From NCBI RefSeq assembly GCF_045679555.1, contig NC_092091.1, positions 67,211,205-67,275,204 of the forward strand: a DNA stretch of 64,000 bases, written 5' to 3'. Position 1 is the stretch's first letter, and every line of letters begins with the position of its first letter. Source of the DNA: Salvelinus alpinus (taxonomy: Eukaryota > Chordata > Actinopteri > Salmoniformes > Salmonidae). The notes under the pieces are model-generated. The model saw nothing but the letters and a program-made list of their open reading frames with translations. It made no database searches and was not told where the DNA came from. Both the position numbers and the translations under genes were made by a program. Below are positions 13,999 to 27,184 of this stretch, one piece after another.

Positions 13999-15834
13999 TG
14001 TTCACCGCTGCAGCACCCTTTGATGGGCAAGGTGGAGAGAATAGGTGTGTTTGATACAAAACCCCAATGCAGACCCACACTGAGAGAGGACTGACATGTT
14101 ATCATTCAACTCTTTATTCTAGGGGTTAGAAAGGGAAATGTGCAGTTGCAAAAGTAGACTGCCTGAAACCAATACATGTACATACACACTCCCAGAGGAG
14201 TACAGGGCAGCGTACTCGGGAGTGTGTGTCTGAACAGTCCGGGCCAATAGCAGTACAATAGCGTGAGGTCTGCCACCAGGTCATTACTGTGAACAGGATT
14301 GATTGGGCTTCCTGCGAGGCCGCACAGCCAGCAGCTCCGTTATGATTCCACTCTGTAAATATTTGCCTGCGCTAACCTCGCTAGCTGCCATAATGATTCT
14401 ACGCGTGTCTGTGTCAATGTGTGTGTGCGTGAAAGAGAGTGTGTGTGTCTGTCAGTATCAGTGTGTGTGTGTGTGTGTCTGTGTGCTCTGCAGCGAGCCC
14501 CCGTCTCTCCCCTCTCACTCGCTCCAGTCGCGGCTCGGCGGAGGGAGTTTGATCAATAATGCGTCCTTCATCCTGAAGTCAGACCTGACCTTGGCAGCCT
14601 TTTGTCTCCTAGCAGAGGCCAGAGTGCGCATGTATAGGGTGGAAAACAAGGCCCTGCAAAGTCTCCCTCCCCCCAAACCACCACAAGCAGTTGAATCCTA
14701 ATGAATCATATATTCATTACGTTCTTCTCAGCATAATGAACTGATGTCACGTTTGGTTTGAACACATTGGCTAAATTACTAGTACAGATGACCTAAATGG
14801 GTTAAACATCCACATCTCTGCATATGTTATGCATGGTGTTTCAGGAGGTAGGCAGCAGGAATCAACTGAGGGGAGGATAAAGAGACAACTTATTGAGAAC
14901 AAAAGCATCTATCCATCTTGTAGTTATGAGGGGTTCATGTGCTTGAGGAGTAAAGAAACCTGTGTGAGTGTGCTGAAAAAGAGATGCTTTGTGTGTGGGT
15001 AGTGAGAAAACCAATCACCTGCCACACTAGACAGAACACCAACAGGCTGTATCACATTCAGTAATCACACCTCCCATTAACCATCTATCCACTACCAGAG
15101 GCAAACGGGCAGCTACTATGACAGATCTGTTTACATGTTAATAGAATCTGACATAGCCTTCAGGAGGGACCATTTGTAGACAGGCATCACGGTTTTGTTT
15201 CTCCATAATGGCTGGTTTTGATTGGTAATTGAGAAAATGCCAGAAGTCAATTGGCCATGCTCAGACTCCACCCACACATTAAACCAATTATGATTAACAC
15301 ATCATATACCGTATAGACTGATAGTGATGAATGCAGCCCTTCAGGGTCAGTGTATCCTGTATAATCTGTCTCATAACATTGAAGGAGAATGAGACATAAG
15401 TTATATTGTGAATGAATGCCTTGCCGTATCGTATGCCCAGTGCTTTATATGGTCTCTATGTTATTGGAAGCTGGCAGGGCTCAAGAGGACACAGTGAATT
15501 ACTAGATTGAAGCTGAAATACACTCCATCAGTATGGCTTTAAGCTTCGTCATCATATAGGACTGACTGGAGAATATTATCTAGAAGAATCACTGCTCATG
15601 TTCAACCAGCCTCCACAGGTCAGTAAGGAACCAAGGAAGGAAAGTCTATATTCCTTCAATATAAAATGAAAATACTTCAATACTCAAGTATGGGAGTATA
15701 CAGATGTACTATATACTGTAAGTATACAATATATGTGCATAATCTTTTACAATTATGTTAGTGTCATCATTTGACAAAAGAAAGGCAAGTTTTGCTCTAA
15801 ATTTAGGTGGGGAAAAACACTCGGAACAAAATTA
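13999..15834. other. Intergenic 3' flank of lsm6
   Basis: TGTG-rich tract at 14420-14480. The rest looks single-copy. The stretch 14290-14400 (TAATGATTC, TAAATATTTGCC) has the look of constrained non-coding DNA, but this cannot be tested here. Confidence 0.35.
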
Positions 15835-15849
15835 AACTTCCAAAAAACA

Positions 15850-15855
15850 TTTATT
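15850..15855 (-). terminator. lsm6: lsm6 polyadenylation signal AATAAA
   Basis: TTTATT on the plus strand is AATAAA on the minus strand, 141 bases beyond the lsm6 stop codon. Cleavage would fall near 15830-15840. No other canonical signal lies closer to the stop. Confidence 0.75.
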
Positions 15856-15995
15856 GGATTGTTCTCCTTTTTACAAAAAACTAAACACTCTTCATGCCAG
15901 AGACATTAAACAATACGAACAACAATGTTCTCATATAACATAATCAACTGGAACAACGTCAGGGATAAAAATAAAAAAGGGACAAATCCTCTGCA

Positions 15996-16030
15996 TCACA
16001 TCTTCCTCTTCTGGGTGCTGATGTATAACA
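15996..16030 (-). CDS. lsm6: lsm6 last coding exon
   Basis: Encodes the C-terminal VLYISTQKRKM followed by TGA at 15998-15996. The acceptor is CTTAG immediately upstream (16031-16035 read in reverse). The first two bases complete the valine codon split after exon base 16604, so phase is kept. VLYI is the last strand of the Sm2 motif. The human protein ends KRRM as I recall it; here KRKM. The 3' UTR continues to about 15835. Confidence 0.95.
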
Positions 16031-16328
16031 CTAAGGAAGGAAATAGAAAATAATTAGTACAGACAAGAAAGGTGAAAACTTAAAATGCCATGTAGATACA
16101 AAACCAGATAGTATTATGTGAGATATCGCGCTGACTTCCGTAACTACTAAGAGGGTGAAGCGCAAGGCTAAACTTCTCTGCTGTTGTCACCACCCATGAA
16201 GATACTCATATTTTTTGTGCAAGGTCTTGTATCGTGCTCATCTTGCAATATCTACGGTACATCCTGCTGTCTGTGGCAACGTTAAATATCAGAAAGTCTC
16301 AGTTAATTACGAGTCATCTACCGTGTTT

Positions 16329-16452
16329 ACGTGCTAGTCAGGAACTAGGAAACAGACATTTCCGACTTGTTAACCGGTTGAAGTTATACACATGCCACGT
16401 TCAACCAGTTAGCAAGTCGGAAATTTCAGTTTCATAGTTCCGACTAGCATGT
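16329..16452. mobile_element. Palindromic MITE in lsm6 intron
   Basis: The left arm GTGCTAGTCAGGAACTAGGAA and the right arm (CTATGAAACTG / GTTCCGACTAGCAT) are imperfect inverses. Inner arms TTTCCGACTTGTTAACCGG and CCAGTTAGCAAGTCGGAAA also pair. It lies in the 16031-16603 intron. Confidence 0.7.
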
Positions 16453-16603
16453 GAAATCGGCAATCATCAAAAATAAGTCATTACTAAAATTAATGGGAAG
16501 GAGTAATACACTATTCTCCATAGCTATTCAATATCATGTTGACTTCTACACAAGTGCCACCAAGTAGTTAGAAAAAGCAAGTGTCTGGTTCTGGGGCTCT
16601 TAC

Positions 16604-16717
16604 CATTGTTTCCTCTCAGGAAGGCGTCACCATACTTGTTCTTCAGCTGGCCATTGACATACTCCTCTGTCTGCTCCACTGCAATGTTCATATAGCCATC
16701 CAGACAGGCTAGGACAC
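16604..16717 (-). CDS. lsm6: lsm6 middle coding exon
   Basis: A 114-bp exon with acceptor TTTTCTATAG and donor G|GTAAGA on the minus strand. It encodes residues 32-69, from the second two bases of Gly32 through VLACLDGYMNIAVEQTEE to AFLRGNN. This covers the end of the Sm1 motif (strand 3, D-x-x-MN) and most of Sm2 (the RGNN loop contacts RNA in LSm rings). Phase is 1 at both ends. Differences from human LSM6 as I recall it are conservative: Val for Leu in IAVEQ and Leu for Ile in AFLRG. Confidence 0.97.
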
Positions 16718-16867
16718 CTATAGAAAAGGCACAAACTAATGTCAATGGCACAGACAGGCAGTCTCTGGACAATGCATCTTTAAACATCAGATCAGGCATA
16801 GAAGTCAAATGCATTCTGTGTGGAGTAAGGATAGCACCAATAGTACTGTAACACAAACAAACAAACT

Positions 16868-17111
16868 TTTACATTTGCTGCTACTCTTATTTACTTGACT
16901 CTTATTATCGATCCTGATGCCTAGTCACTTTACCGCCTTCATGTACATATCTACCTCAAATACCTCATACCTCTGCACATTGTTCTGGTACTCCCTGCAT
17001 ATAGTTTTATTCTTGTATTATTTAATTCTGCATTGTTGGGAAGGGCTCCTAAGCAAGAGTTTCACAGTAAAGTCTACACCAATTGTATTTGGCGCATGTG
17101 ACAAATAAAAT
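16868..17111 (+). mobile_element. LINE 3' end fragment in lsm6 intron
   Basis: It ends TTTGGCGCATGTGACAAATAAA, the terminal signature of a high-copy salmonid LINE. Upstream are AGAGTTTCACAGTAAAG and GCATTGTTGGGAAGGGCTC. It is opposite in orientation to lsm6. Related fragments on the other strand lie at 42776-42865 and 51344-51776. Confidence 0.75.
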
Positions 17112-17191
17112 TCAGTTCTTGGTTAACAGGCAGTCTAGAAATATCACATACTGGCCAACTAGGTGATGACTTATAAAAGGTGCAGTGTTAC

Positions 17192-17293
17192 CTCTGTAAT
17201 CCACTCCAGAGTTGAGCTTGACCACAACTGGTCTGCCAATGATCTGCTTCAGAAAGTCACTGGGGGTCTGCTTTCTGAGACTCATGATTCTGT
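17192..17293 (-). CDS. lsm6: lsm6 first coding exon: U6 snRNA-associated Sm-like protein LSm6
   Basis: The start codon is at 17285-17283, preceded by 8 UTR bases and the acceptor CTTCCAG. It encodes MSLRKQTPSDFLKQIIGRP followed by VVVKLNSGVDYR, the start of an Sm fold (N-terminal helix, then Sm1 strands 1-2), and stops at donor G|GTAACA. With exons 16717-16604 and 16030-15996 the CDS is 243 bp, giving 80 residues, the usual LSm6 length. From family knowledge, LSm6 is a subunit of the heteroheptameric LSm1-7 ring (cytoplasmic mRNA decapping and decay) and the LSm2-8 ring (nuclear U6 snRNA 3'-end binding). The gene is intact, with no frameshift or lost Sm residue. An in-frame upstream ATG lies in the intron at 17318 and is not used. 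The start has A at -3. It is divergent from znf827, a pairing also found in human as I recall it. Confidence 0.97.
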
Positions 17294-17723
17294 CTGGAAG
17301 AGGGACATAAAGGAACAATAACTATGTATGATTCAAAATGCATAGGAAACGTTGCATCAGATCTGTATCCTACTAACATGGAGAAGATGCTAAATAGCTG
17401 TATTAGCAGGATGCACATTATGAAAAATGCATACTTGCAATGTAGAAGGCTAACTAGCTTGCTAATGAACAGGTAGCTAGCTAGTTAGCTTATCAGCAAA
17501 ACACAGAAATGACTGCGCTGGCTGGGCTAATGTGGCTAACAGGCCTAGCTATTAGTTAGCCTGCTGAAAAGCCACATTGAATCAGTCTTCATAGACAAAA
17601 ATGCATATGCTAGTAGCATAACATTTCACGGTACTGAAAATAAAATTACGTATCGAATCGTTACTTAGCTATGTTAGGCATCTACCGAATTAGCATTAGC
17701 TTGTTAGCAATCTAGCTACCCAC

Positions 17724-17790
17724 CTGTACTTCACCGTTCGTAGCTAGAATAATTTCTGTTGTGTTTTGGCTGTGAGAACAGCAGCCAATC
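17724..17790 (-). promoter_or_regulatory. lsm6: lsm6 5' UTR exon and promoter region
   Basis: A splice donor ACAG|GTGGGT on the minus strand (exon end 17724) fits a non-coding first exon joined to the acceptor at 17294. Its transcription start is not visible; I place it near 17790. CCAATCA at 17784-17790 and CCAATAA at 17822-17828 could be CCAAT boxes. No TATA box is evident, as expected for a housekeeping gene. No ATG occurs between 17724 and 17790 on the minus strand. Confidence 0.55.
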
Positions 17791-17828
17791 AGCTACTTTT
17801 ACCGGGCTCTGGTGTACGGTATCCAATA

Positions 17829-19057
<1,229 letters not shown>

Positions 19058-19517
19058 GAGGGAGGGAGGAAGAGAGAAGAATGAAGCAGTGAGAGGAGGA
19101 ATCATAAAGTACATGTAGCTTGGTCTAGACAGGTTTCTTGTTAGTGGGGCATGGCTAGCCCTGCGGAGGCTAGAGGTTAATTTGGTATCTGCTGCTGTGT
19201 TAAACTAAGGTCAGTGCTACAAGTCCTTAAATCATAAACAAGAGTAGTTAAGAGTCTTGTATACACCTAGGCACAGGTTAATGAATATTCAATTAGCTGT
19301 TTTTTTTCTTCCCCCTGTTGCCGTCTTCGGGAATCGGGCGCTAGTGTGTAAATAGGATTTTGCCAGGGAAAAATACATCTGATATACCTTTGGTAGGCAC
19401 CAAAGTCAATAACGTTCTATGTCTTTGGACAAATTCTACATTCATTATAGAGATGTACAGTAGAGAGCACCTCTAATTTGAATTGAATTTATAGTTATGA
19501 ATGTTATGTTATGTTAT
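19058..19517. other. Intergenic, nothing recognised
   Basis: No repeat family or gene recognised. Confidence 0.35.
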
Positions 19518-19636
19518 GGCTCCCGTGTGGCTCAGTTGGTAGAGCATGGCGCTTGCAACGCCAGGGTTGTGGGTTTGATTCCCACAGGGGACCAGTATGT
19601 AAATGTATTCATTCACTACTGTAAGTTGTTTTGGAC
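19518..19636 (+). mobile_element. tRNA-Ala-like SINE, 3'-truncated
   Basis: The head GGCTCCCGTGTGGCTCAGTT contains an A box (TGGCTCAGTTGG). A GGTTTGATTCC B box follows, with a tRNA-like anticodon stem TGGCG/CGCCA around CTTGCAA (TGC in anticodon position). It continues into SINE body (ATTCATTCACTACTGTAAG) and breaks off after TTGTTTTGGA. The body marks it as a retroposon, not a tRNA gene. Confidence 0.85.
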
Positions 19637-21317
19637 GTAAAACTTAAATGTACTGTTGTCTCCCTCTCATTGTATTGGCACACATTCTTAACTATAATGG
19701 CTTGGAGCCATGAATTCAGCTTGTTAAGTCATACTGAATTGAAATACATGGTCAACGGTCATGTAAAAACACATGGGTCACGGCGTCTTCTCCATCATCA
19801 TTGTATCTTGGTGGGGAATTTTATAATATCACCTCCGGTGGGAACCTAACCTGACCGTGTACGCCCTCTGCCTTTGTGCGGAAAATCATACCCTTAGAAT
19901 GACATGTCAGAGAGGTATCATCAGAAAAGGCATCCAAGCTTTATATATATTTTAGCTATGTATTCATTCCAACTCTGTGCAGAATTCATACAGAAGGGAA
20001 TGCTATCTCCTGAAAGGAAGAAGACAAGACAGATTCACATTCATTACAGTGACTTGCCGTGACCCAAGCTCCCTCCACATTGTGTATCAGAAGCTTAACC
20101 GATCACACTGACCATTACGGGGGGATATTGAAAGCTGAAAATGGCAACCTCTAATATAATAACTATGTGCTGTGGCCAGATGTGGCTTCTCTTTGCTCTG
20201 TCTGACCAGCCTAGTATCTATAACAACAGAGGTCGGCTCAAATGGACAGCCAGCGAGAGCAACAGTTGATTCTCAGACAAATCCCTCCCTCTCAACCTAG
20301 AGACCCCTAACCCCTAGAGGAAGGGCCGCGAAATGGAAAGATTATGGTGGTGAGAGATGCTGTTGTTGCTTAGGGGTTGGAGGGATGGAGAGAGAGAGGG
20401 GAGGTAGGGAGAGGTTGAAGGTGAGAGGAGGTGGGAAGAGGTGGGGGGCGGCCCTCCATCCTTCCATCCCTCTAGTGTCCGCAGGCAGGATGGATGGAGG
20501 GCGGAGGAAAGGAGGGGGGTTGGGTGCAGAGCGTCTAGACTGAGTTGACCCTCCGAGACCAGGTTTTCTCTCCAGGTCAGGCTGGATATGGAGGGGGATA
20601 ATGGAAAACCTCGAGGGAGTTTTCAACTGAAAAACAGATTGCCTGCTGGCATGGTCTTGTTCTATCCCAATACTAATCCCTTACTGTATAGAGGTAATCG
20701 CTTGGAAGTGAAGGGCAACGGTCCCCCTTGATCAGAAAAGGACCATGGAAACCCCAGCTGCCACCTTCACTATATTCCCAGATACCTGGATGTCTTTAGT
20801 CTGGTGCTGGGATGGTGTGATGTTATGAAGGCCAGTTCCATTCACTGGTGGTGCTCTTATGATTTCATCCAAGGTTTGCCTGTCTCACCACACTAGGAGA
20901 TATAGCAATAACTGTCATCCACCAAGGCTACTGTGGTGGACAGGTCACTGCGTCAGTTCAGATGCAGCACTATTGATATAGAAATACATTGCCAAGTGTA
21001 AACAGGTGGATAAAAGATGAAAGTATTCCTAGAATGCATTTACAAGCCCCTGCCAGATATACAATACTAGATTACCTGCAGAAACACAATGTGCATAATA
21101 TGCATACTTCAATGCTTTTGTAGTTTATTCCTCCTTATTATTTCCAGTCCAATGACACATCCGACTGACTTCCTCTTAATGAGTCAGCGGTGAGCGTTGA
21201 CGGTTGACAGCGGTGCGCTGGCCCCCAAGGCCCTCCGGTGAGCCGGGCACGGTGCGAGGCGGGGGAGGTGGAGTGTAGTCACTCCCTGTAATTTGGGAGG
21301 AACTCCACCGAGACATT

Positions 21318-21352
<35 letters not shown>

Positions 21353-22944
21353 AAGCCCCTTCTCTTTTTCCACAGCCACCAAGCTCCAACCGCCGACAGC
21401 CAACCGGCTGCCTGAAAGAGAGGCTAACAGAACCCAGCCTGCCTGGTTGGTATCCCCCAGGGGTTAGAGCTTGGACCGGCTCAAATCAGCCTAGCCCTGG
21501 AGGCATGTTCTCTCCCTCAGGAGCAGTGGGACCACAGACAGCCAGACAGTCAGTCAGTCTTCCCCCACCCTCCACCGCATAGCAGCCCAGAAGCGGGCCA
21601 GCCAACACGGGGCTGGATCCCTTGGGATCCCCCTCTTAGTGGGAGAGTGCTTGCTGGAGCTTTACTCCGAGTGTCTGATTCAGTCTGACGACCTCCCATG
21701 TTTCTTATTTTACTCTGGCTATGACGTTGATCTCTCCATTTGTGGCATCTTCTGAAGTGGTGGGAAGTAAATGAAAGCCGGTGCTGTAGTTCTGTACCAA
21801 ATCAAGTGTTACTACAACACAAAGTCAATCACTATGATAAAGACTGATGGTGCTGCCTTATCTTTTAGTAATAATACTATGCTTCCAAGGACAATAATTG
21901 ACACCAAGGGTTCCCCTATTTTACTTTTTTTTATTTTATTAGGTAACAATCAAGCAACAATTATGTAATAATCCACAGTATATTTAAGATCTCATATAGA
22001 AAACGACAGTATGAGATTTACAGTATCAATCAATCAATCAGATTAATTTATAAAACCCTATTTACATCAGCAGATGTCCCAAAGTACACAGAAAGCCAGC
22101 CTAAAACCACAAAAAGCAAGCAATGCAGATGTAGAAGCACAGTGGCTAAGAAAAACACCCTATCATCACATGACCAGGTTGCCCATTTGACTAGAATGTG
22201 AGCTACCCGCATGACGCTAGTCGCCAGCCATGCAGCCGGGGTGTTGAAGACAGAGAGTGGTTGTGCTTTTGTCAGACCATCGCTAGATGGAGGGATGGTG
22301 AATGGATTGATGGTGCTTATACAAGGAGCCACTCCATCGGCAGGCCATAAATATGCATCGTGACATTTGGAACAAAGCCTTCTCGTCATGCTTTCATTAT
22401 GAGCCCCTCTGCCTAGCTGCATCCCGTAACATATCGCCATACTGTCACACCTTGTGTTTCATTGCCTATCTCTCTGTTCATCACCATGGCTGAGTTACCT
22501 CGAGATGTTGGCAGGTGATATGAAGATGGTTGAGTCGCACAATGGTCTGTGAATGAACGTGCAATAGGGAGCAGCAATTTCGATATTGACAGAGAACAAA
22601 TTATTTGGGAGGTTGTACACTGTGTTTTGTTTTCCTCTCGATGTGGTGACGACATGCGATGCGAACACGCTCGTTACTGATTATGAATTTACCTAAGAGT
22701 GGCATTTCGGGATCAAAAGAGGCTCTGTACATGTCAGAGTATGTATTTGCGGTTGGTTGACTGTATAGTTCATGGGATCAGCACAGTGTAGTCAGATAGA
22801 GGAACCTGAGTTAACAGCTCCCTGCACCGACAGTATAGCATTTAGAACACTGGCTGGCCTTTTTCTCCAAACACCTCATTGCTTTAGAAAGGAATAAATA
22901 TCCAAGACAGGCAGCCAGGAGCTGTTCCTTTCAAATCCCACACA
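19637..22944. other. Intergenic between lsm6 and znf827
   Basis: Apparently single-copy with minor low-complexity: GGGAGG-rich 20380-20480 and (GA)n 21321-21348. No exon with a recognisable protein. 20-40 kb upstream of developmental regulators often holds enhancers, but nothing here proves one. Confidence 0.35.
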
Positions 22945-23166
22945 TCTCTCTCTCTTTCTTTTTCTCTCTCTCGCACTTGTTCTCTCTGTCTCGCCCCCTC
23001 CTCTCTCTCTTTCTCCTCCCCTCTCTCTCATCCTCCTCTCTTTCTCTTTCTCATCCTCCTCGCTCTCCTCTTTCTCTCTCTCTCCCCTTCTCTTTCTCCA
23101 TCTTATCTCTCTCCCACTCTCTTTTTCTTACTCTTTCTCTCTCCCCTCTCTCTCTCTCTCTCTCTC
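22945..23166. repeat. Polypyrimidine (TC-rich) tract
   Basis: Nearly pure C/T for about 220 bp with imperfect TCTCTC and TCCTCC runs. The long Ser/Leu frames here are artefacts. Confidence 0.9.
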
Positions 23167-24131
23167 GGTTGCCATTTGACCAGGAGTGCTTCCTGCCACA
23201 GAGGACCTGTGACTCAACAGACAGAGTACAGCAACATTCTCCACTCACCCTCATGAATATGCACGGAATTAAAACAGGAGCACTGACTATGTGGTACTGT
23301 GGAGGTTCCGGTTTGATTCTCAAGTCGCCATATCGACCAAAAAAAAGAAGAGAGATTGTAGGGAAATATCTCGACGGTGTGGGGGGAAATGTTTAACACT
23401 AATTTCTTTATCCCTTTCACAGGAGTACCATGTTACAAGAGAAGTCCTCGCGGCGGGCCAGCGGGCCCCGATAAATCTCAGCTGTCAGCTGGCAAGTGCC
23501 CAAGACACCGAGACGTTCTTTTCAGAACGTGCCAATCTCACAGAAGAGCTAGGACTCTAGAACACCGCCCCGAGTGCCAATGCTTCACCGTGATGGGGGG
23601 GATTCTAGCGTCCTAGCTCGATGGACGAGCAGACAAATGAATGCGGCCTTATCCCTTTATGTCGGCCATCACTGAGGTGGCGTTTCACACAAACCCCTCT
23701 GATGACCCAATCCTCCCGACCCGGCGGTTAACCTCCGCCCGGCTCAGCCGGCGTGACACCGACAGAGTGCGTGCCACCCAGAGAGGAACCTGGGAGAAGA
23801 GACATACGACACAGTGTCAGCTTGTCTTCTGCTCAGGACCGCCGTGTGAGAATCGATTTGAAAATGAGACAGGATTTATGATGTCGTTCATCAGAATGAG
23901 AGTTAAGAATTCTTCTAGTCTTCACATAGATAAATGTCCAGGTGGCTGGAGCTGCTGAGTGGGAGAGAATATGGTGTTTGTGTGAAGATGCAACAGCCCT
24001 CTCTCTAAATAGAATGCTTTGCCACACTTGGTTTTTGTTCACTCTATTTAAAGGTAGGGAGGGTGAGCACACAACCACTTGTTTCTCAGAATGAGTCATG
24101 AATGGATCGGTCATTTGCCAAGCACACACAC
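23167..24131. other. Intergenic, unique, moderately GC-rich
   Basis: Contains no recognised exon. The palindrome TCAGCTGTCAGCTGGC near 23478 holds two CAGCTG E-box-like sites. Confidence 0.35.
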
Positions 24132-24254
24132 AACACTGAGTGTAAAAAACTTTAGGAACACCTGCTCTTTCCATGACATAGACTGACCAGGTGAATCCAG
24201 GTGAAAGCTACGATCCCTTATTGATGTCACTTGTTAAATCCACTTCAACCAGTG
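24132..24254 (+). mobile_element. Tc1-like transposon terminal fragment
   Basis: CACTGAGTGTAAAAAACTTT followed by AGGAACACCTGCTC and GACATAGACTGACCAGGTGA matches the terminus of a salmonid Tc1-like family as I remember it. It stops at CACTTCAACCAGTGT, where hAT-type sequence takes over. Confidence 0.7.
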
Positions 24255-24515
24255 TTAAAAAAATAAACAATTGTGCTGGCTATTTTGCTTAATATAAGCA
24301 ATTTTAAATGGTTTATACTTTTAATTTTGATACTTAATTACATTTGAGCAATTCCATTTACTTTTGATACTTAAGTATATTTAAAACCAAATACTTTTAG
24401 ACTTTTACTCAAGTAATATTTTACTGGGTGACTTTCACTTTTACTTGATTCATTTTCTATTAAGGTATATTTTCTTTTACTCAAGTATGACAATTCATTG
24501 CTTTTACCACCACTG
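24250..24515 (+). mobile_element. hAT-like non-autonomous element, copy C (5'-truncated)
   Basis: Corresponds to the right half of copy B, from AATTGTGCTGGC-type sequence through ACTTTTACTCAAGTAATATT to the terminal CCACCACTG (24507-24515). The left half is missing and the sequence joins directly to the Tc1-like fragment through a shared CAGTG. Confidence 0.85.
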
Positions 24516-24555
24516 CCTGTTCTGTACGAGCACGTAACCACACTTGTACAAGAAT

Positions 24556-24556
24556 G

Positions 24557-24604
<48 letters not shown>
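24556..24604. repeat. (CA)n microsatellite
   Basis: About 24 CA dinucleotides with a further CA-rich tail to 24660. Confidence 0.95.
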
Positions 24605-24607
<3 letters not shown>

Positions 24608-24819
24608 CTTGCATGAGCATATAATGCACACAAACGCACAAACAAATGCACACACACACACTATGCCTCAGGTCTTCCTTTTGAATGCAATATACCAGAT
24701 GAATATCAAATTTATGTTGCAGTGTGGGTTTAATCAAATAAAGCTAATGAAAAGACGCCGATTCCTCCTCGTCCATTTCACAACATTACTTTCCCATAAT
24801 CCTTCACTTTGTCTTCCTC

Positions 24820-24907
24820 TGAAATGGCACCCTATTCATTATATAGTGCACTGCTTTTGGTCAAAGGTAGTGCACCATATAGGGAACAGGGGGCCATTTT
24901 GGACACA
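24820..24907. mobile_element. Palindromic CAAATGGCACCC-type MITE, copy 2
   Basis: Left arm AAATGGCACCCTATTC and right arm (ACAGGGGGCCATTTT) are inverses. Internally shortened relative to copy 1. Confidence 0.8.
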
Positions 24908-26737
24908 CCCTTTGGCTTTTACAGTGTAATTTACCTAGTCCTGACAGCCAGCCACCATACTGTCATTTTGACAAAGGCAGTCACCAACACTACCTATTTA
25001 AACGGTTCACGTTACCACATGACAATTGGCATGATCGTATAATAACGGATGTGTGCCAATGCCAAGTAGAGCTGGCTGGTAATGGGGCTCTAGCTTGGCC
25101 GCTTTTAATATTTGAATGTGTTTTCATTACAACAGCATGGAGCAGATAGCCTTTCTGACGTCCAGGCAATTGTCTGCAAATGAATGAGATTACATGACAA
25201 GCAGTGAATGACAGAGAGAGCAGCTACCCAGGCAGCAAGCGGCTGCCAAGTGCCAACCCCCGGCAGTTATCTGATGGTAGCCTAGCAACAGATCCCTGAC
25301 CTGGCTTTGACCTCCACCCGATAAGGTCAACACCTGAAGACAACGCCATTGGACGACTGGCTGGGGAGGGGGAGGAGCCTGGGAGGAGTGTAGGTGGGCT
25401 GAGACAAAGGAACCACAGAGAGAACAAACGCAGACTCCCTGTGAGTGAGAGTGACCATGCTCCTCACAGACAAAAACATGTCGGTAGCACATCTCGCCTG
25501 CACTACCAGTGTTTTGTTACCCGTGTGTGTGTTATTTATCTTTGCCAGTGGAAGGTCAACATGAATAGTACTAATAGTAAAATGTAAATATGAGTTAGAG
25601 CGCTTTCACACCACGATCCAGCTTATTAGCACTCATTTTCTTTCATGCATTGCTATTTATATTTAATTTACAGTCGCTGGTTACACTTAAATCATTTTAA
25701 CATTTCTAATTCACAGGTCTCCAGTTTCACAGGTCACATGTTTTTCCTAAATATATTTTTATTCAGAAGAAGAAAAAAACTTGAAATGCTGGCAATATTT
25801 TGTATTTGTGAAAATAAATAGTGGGGGTCATAATAAGAGGAATGTTCTGGATAAGGAATTAATGGAGCGCAACCACGCACACACACACACATATACACAT
25901 ACACACACACACACACACACACTCAGTCAGTCAGTTCAACAGCAGCGGCACGGAAGTTAATCCAAATTGCGATAGTGGCAATATCCTATTAGGAGCATGG
26001 CAATAAAATCAAGCTGGGACTGGGAACACATTAGAGTTATCAGAACATGTTCAGCGCACTCCATTTACACAATGGACTGGCAGTAATCAGGGGGCTCTCT
26101 TCCCCTGACATACAGTAGGTACACACACACACACTCACACACAGCGAGACACATATCATACACTCAAACAACGGCATACAGATAAACACCAGTGTAGCAC
26201 GTTGTATGACACACACACACACTGCATCCAACATTATCAGTGTCACGTTATACAAAGATACAGTATATCATACAAGGATATACACACACAATGAATTGAA
26301 CCTAAATTAAAATCATCCCACGGGTGTTACCGTAGTAGGCCATACAGTACAGTACAGTATACATGTTAAGTAACCTTCTAGGGATGACCCTTCAACTAGT
26401 CAGGACTGCCCCAGAGGCTAAAATAACTCTCTGAGTTGAAGGACCCACACTTGCCCCCTCCCCCCCCCCCTCCCCCCTGGGGCCTTAGCAAGACCTCTCC
26501 CCCAGTTCATCAGGGGCAACCTAGACTCCTCCTATCTGTGTGTGTGTGTCTGCAGTATGGTGACTGTCTCCCTACTACAGGGGAAGTGTTGAAGGTCATA
26601 GGGCAGGAAATAGGCCACCTGCCTCTGTCACACAGTCGCAGAGAGAGAGAAAGTGTGCCTGTGTGTGTGTTTTGGAGTGAGCGAAGCTACAGTATTAGAC
26701 TGAACCAAAGCACGGTGGGTGGGGTGTTATGTAAGGC
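24908..26737. other. Intergenic, mostly unique
   Basis: CA-rich microsatellites at 25877-25922 and 26121-26145, and a C homopolymer at 26456-26476. The block 25075-25330 is balanced in composition with several homeodomain-like and E-box-like words. It is a candidate conserved element but unproven. Confidence 0.35.
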
Positions 26738-26853
26738 TCTGTCCCAAATGGCACCCTATTCCCTATATAGAGCACTACTTTTGACCAGGGCCCATAGTGT
26801 TCTGGTCAAATGTAGTGCATTGTGTAAAGAAATGAGTTGCCATTTGGGATGTG
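26738..26853. mobile_element. Palindromic CAAATGGCACCC-type MITE, copy 3
   Basis: GTCCCAAATGGCACCCTATT pairs with the right arm (GAGTTGCCATTTGGGAT). The core has GACCAGGGCCCATAGTG and its imperfect inverse. Confidence 0.85.
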
Positions 26854-27184
26854 TCCTAAGTCATGTCCTCTCTCCTGTCCTGTGATATTTGGTCAGGGGA
26901 GGACAAGGCGAGGCGACAACGGCCCCTCTCTACGCCCAAACGTCCCCACCGGGGGTGAGAGCTCGGAAGGCCAGAGGGCAAGAGAGGGAGCGAGGCCACC
27001 TGCTTCTGTCAAACTGTCAGGCCAGCTAGGGAAAGGTGTGTGTGTCTGTGTGTGTGTGTGTCCAGCGTCAGGCCAGGTGAAGGGAAGCGGGGGGAGGGGG
27101 GGGGCAGGAGGGAGCAAGAGGGGAGGGCAGCAAGTGTGTGTGTCTGTGTTTGTATGAAGGACAATGTGTGTGTGTGTGTGGTTT
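26854..27184. other. Intergenic, G-rich with TG runs
   Basis: G-rich 27080-27130 flanked by GTGTGT tracts. Nothing coding is supported. Confidence 0.35.

Noticed and set aside
19518-19593. tRNA-Ala(TGC) gene
   Set aside because: Cloverleaf-like with A and B boxes, but it runs directly into SINE body sequence and has acceptor-stem mismatches; it is the head of a retroposon.
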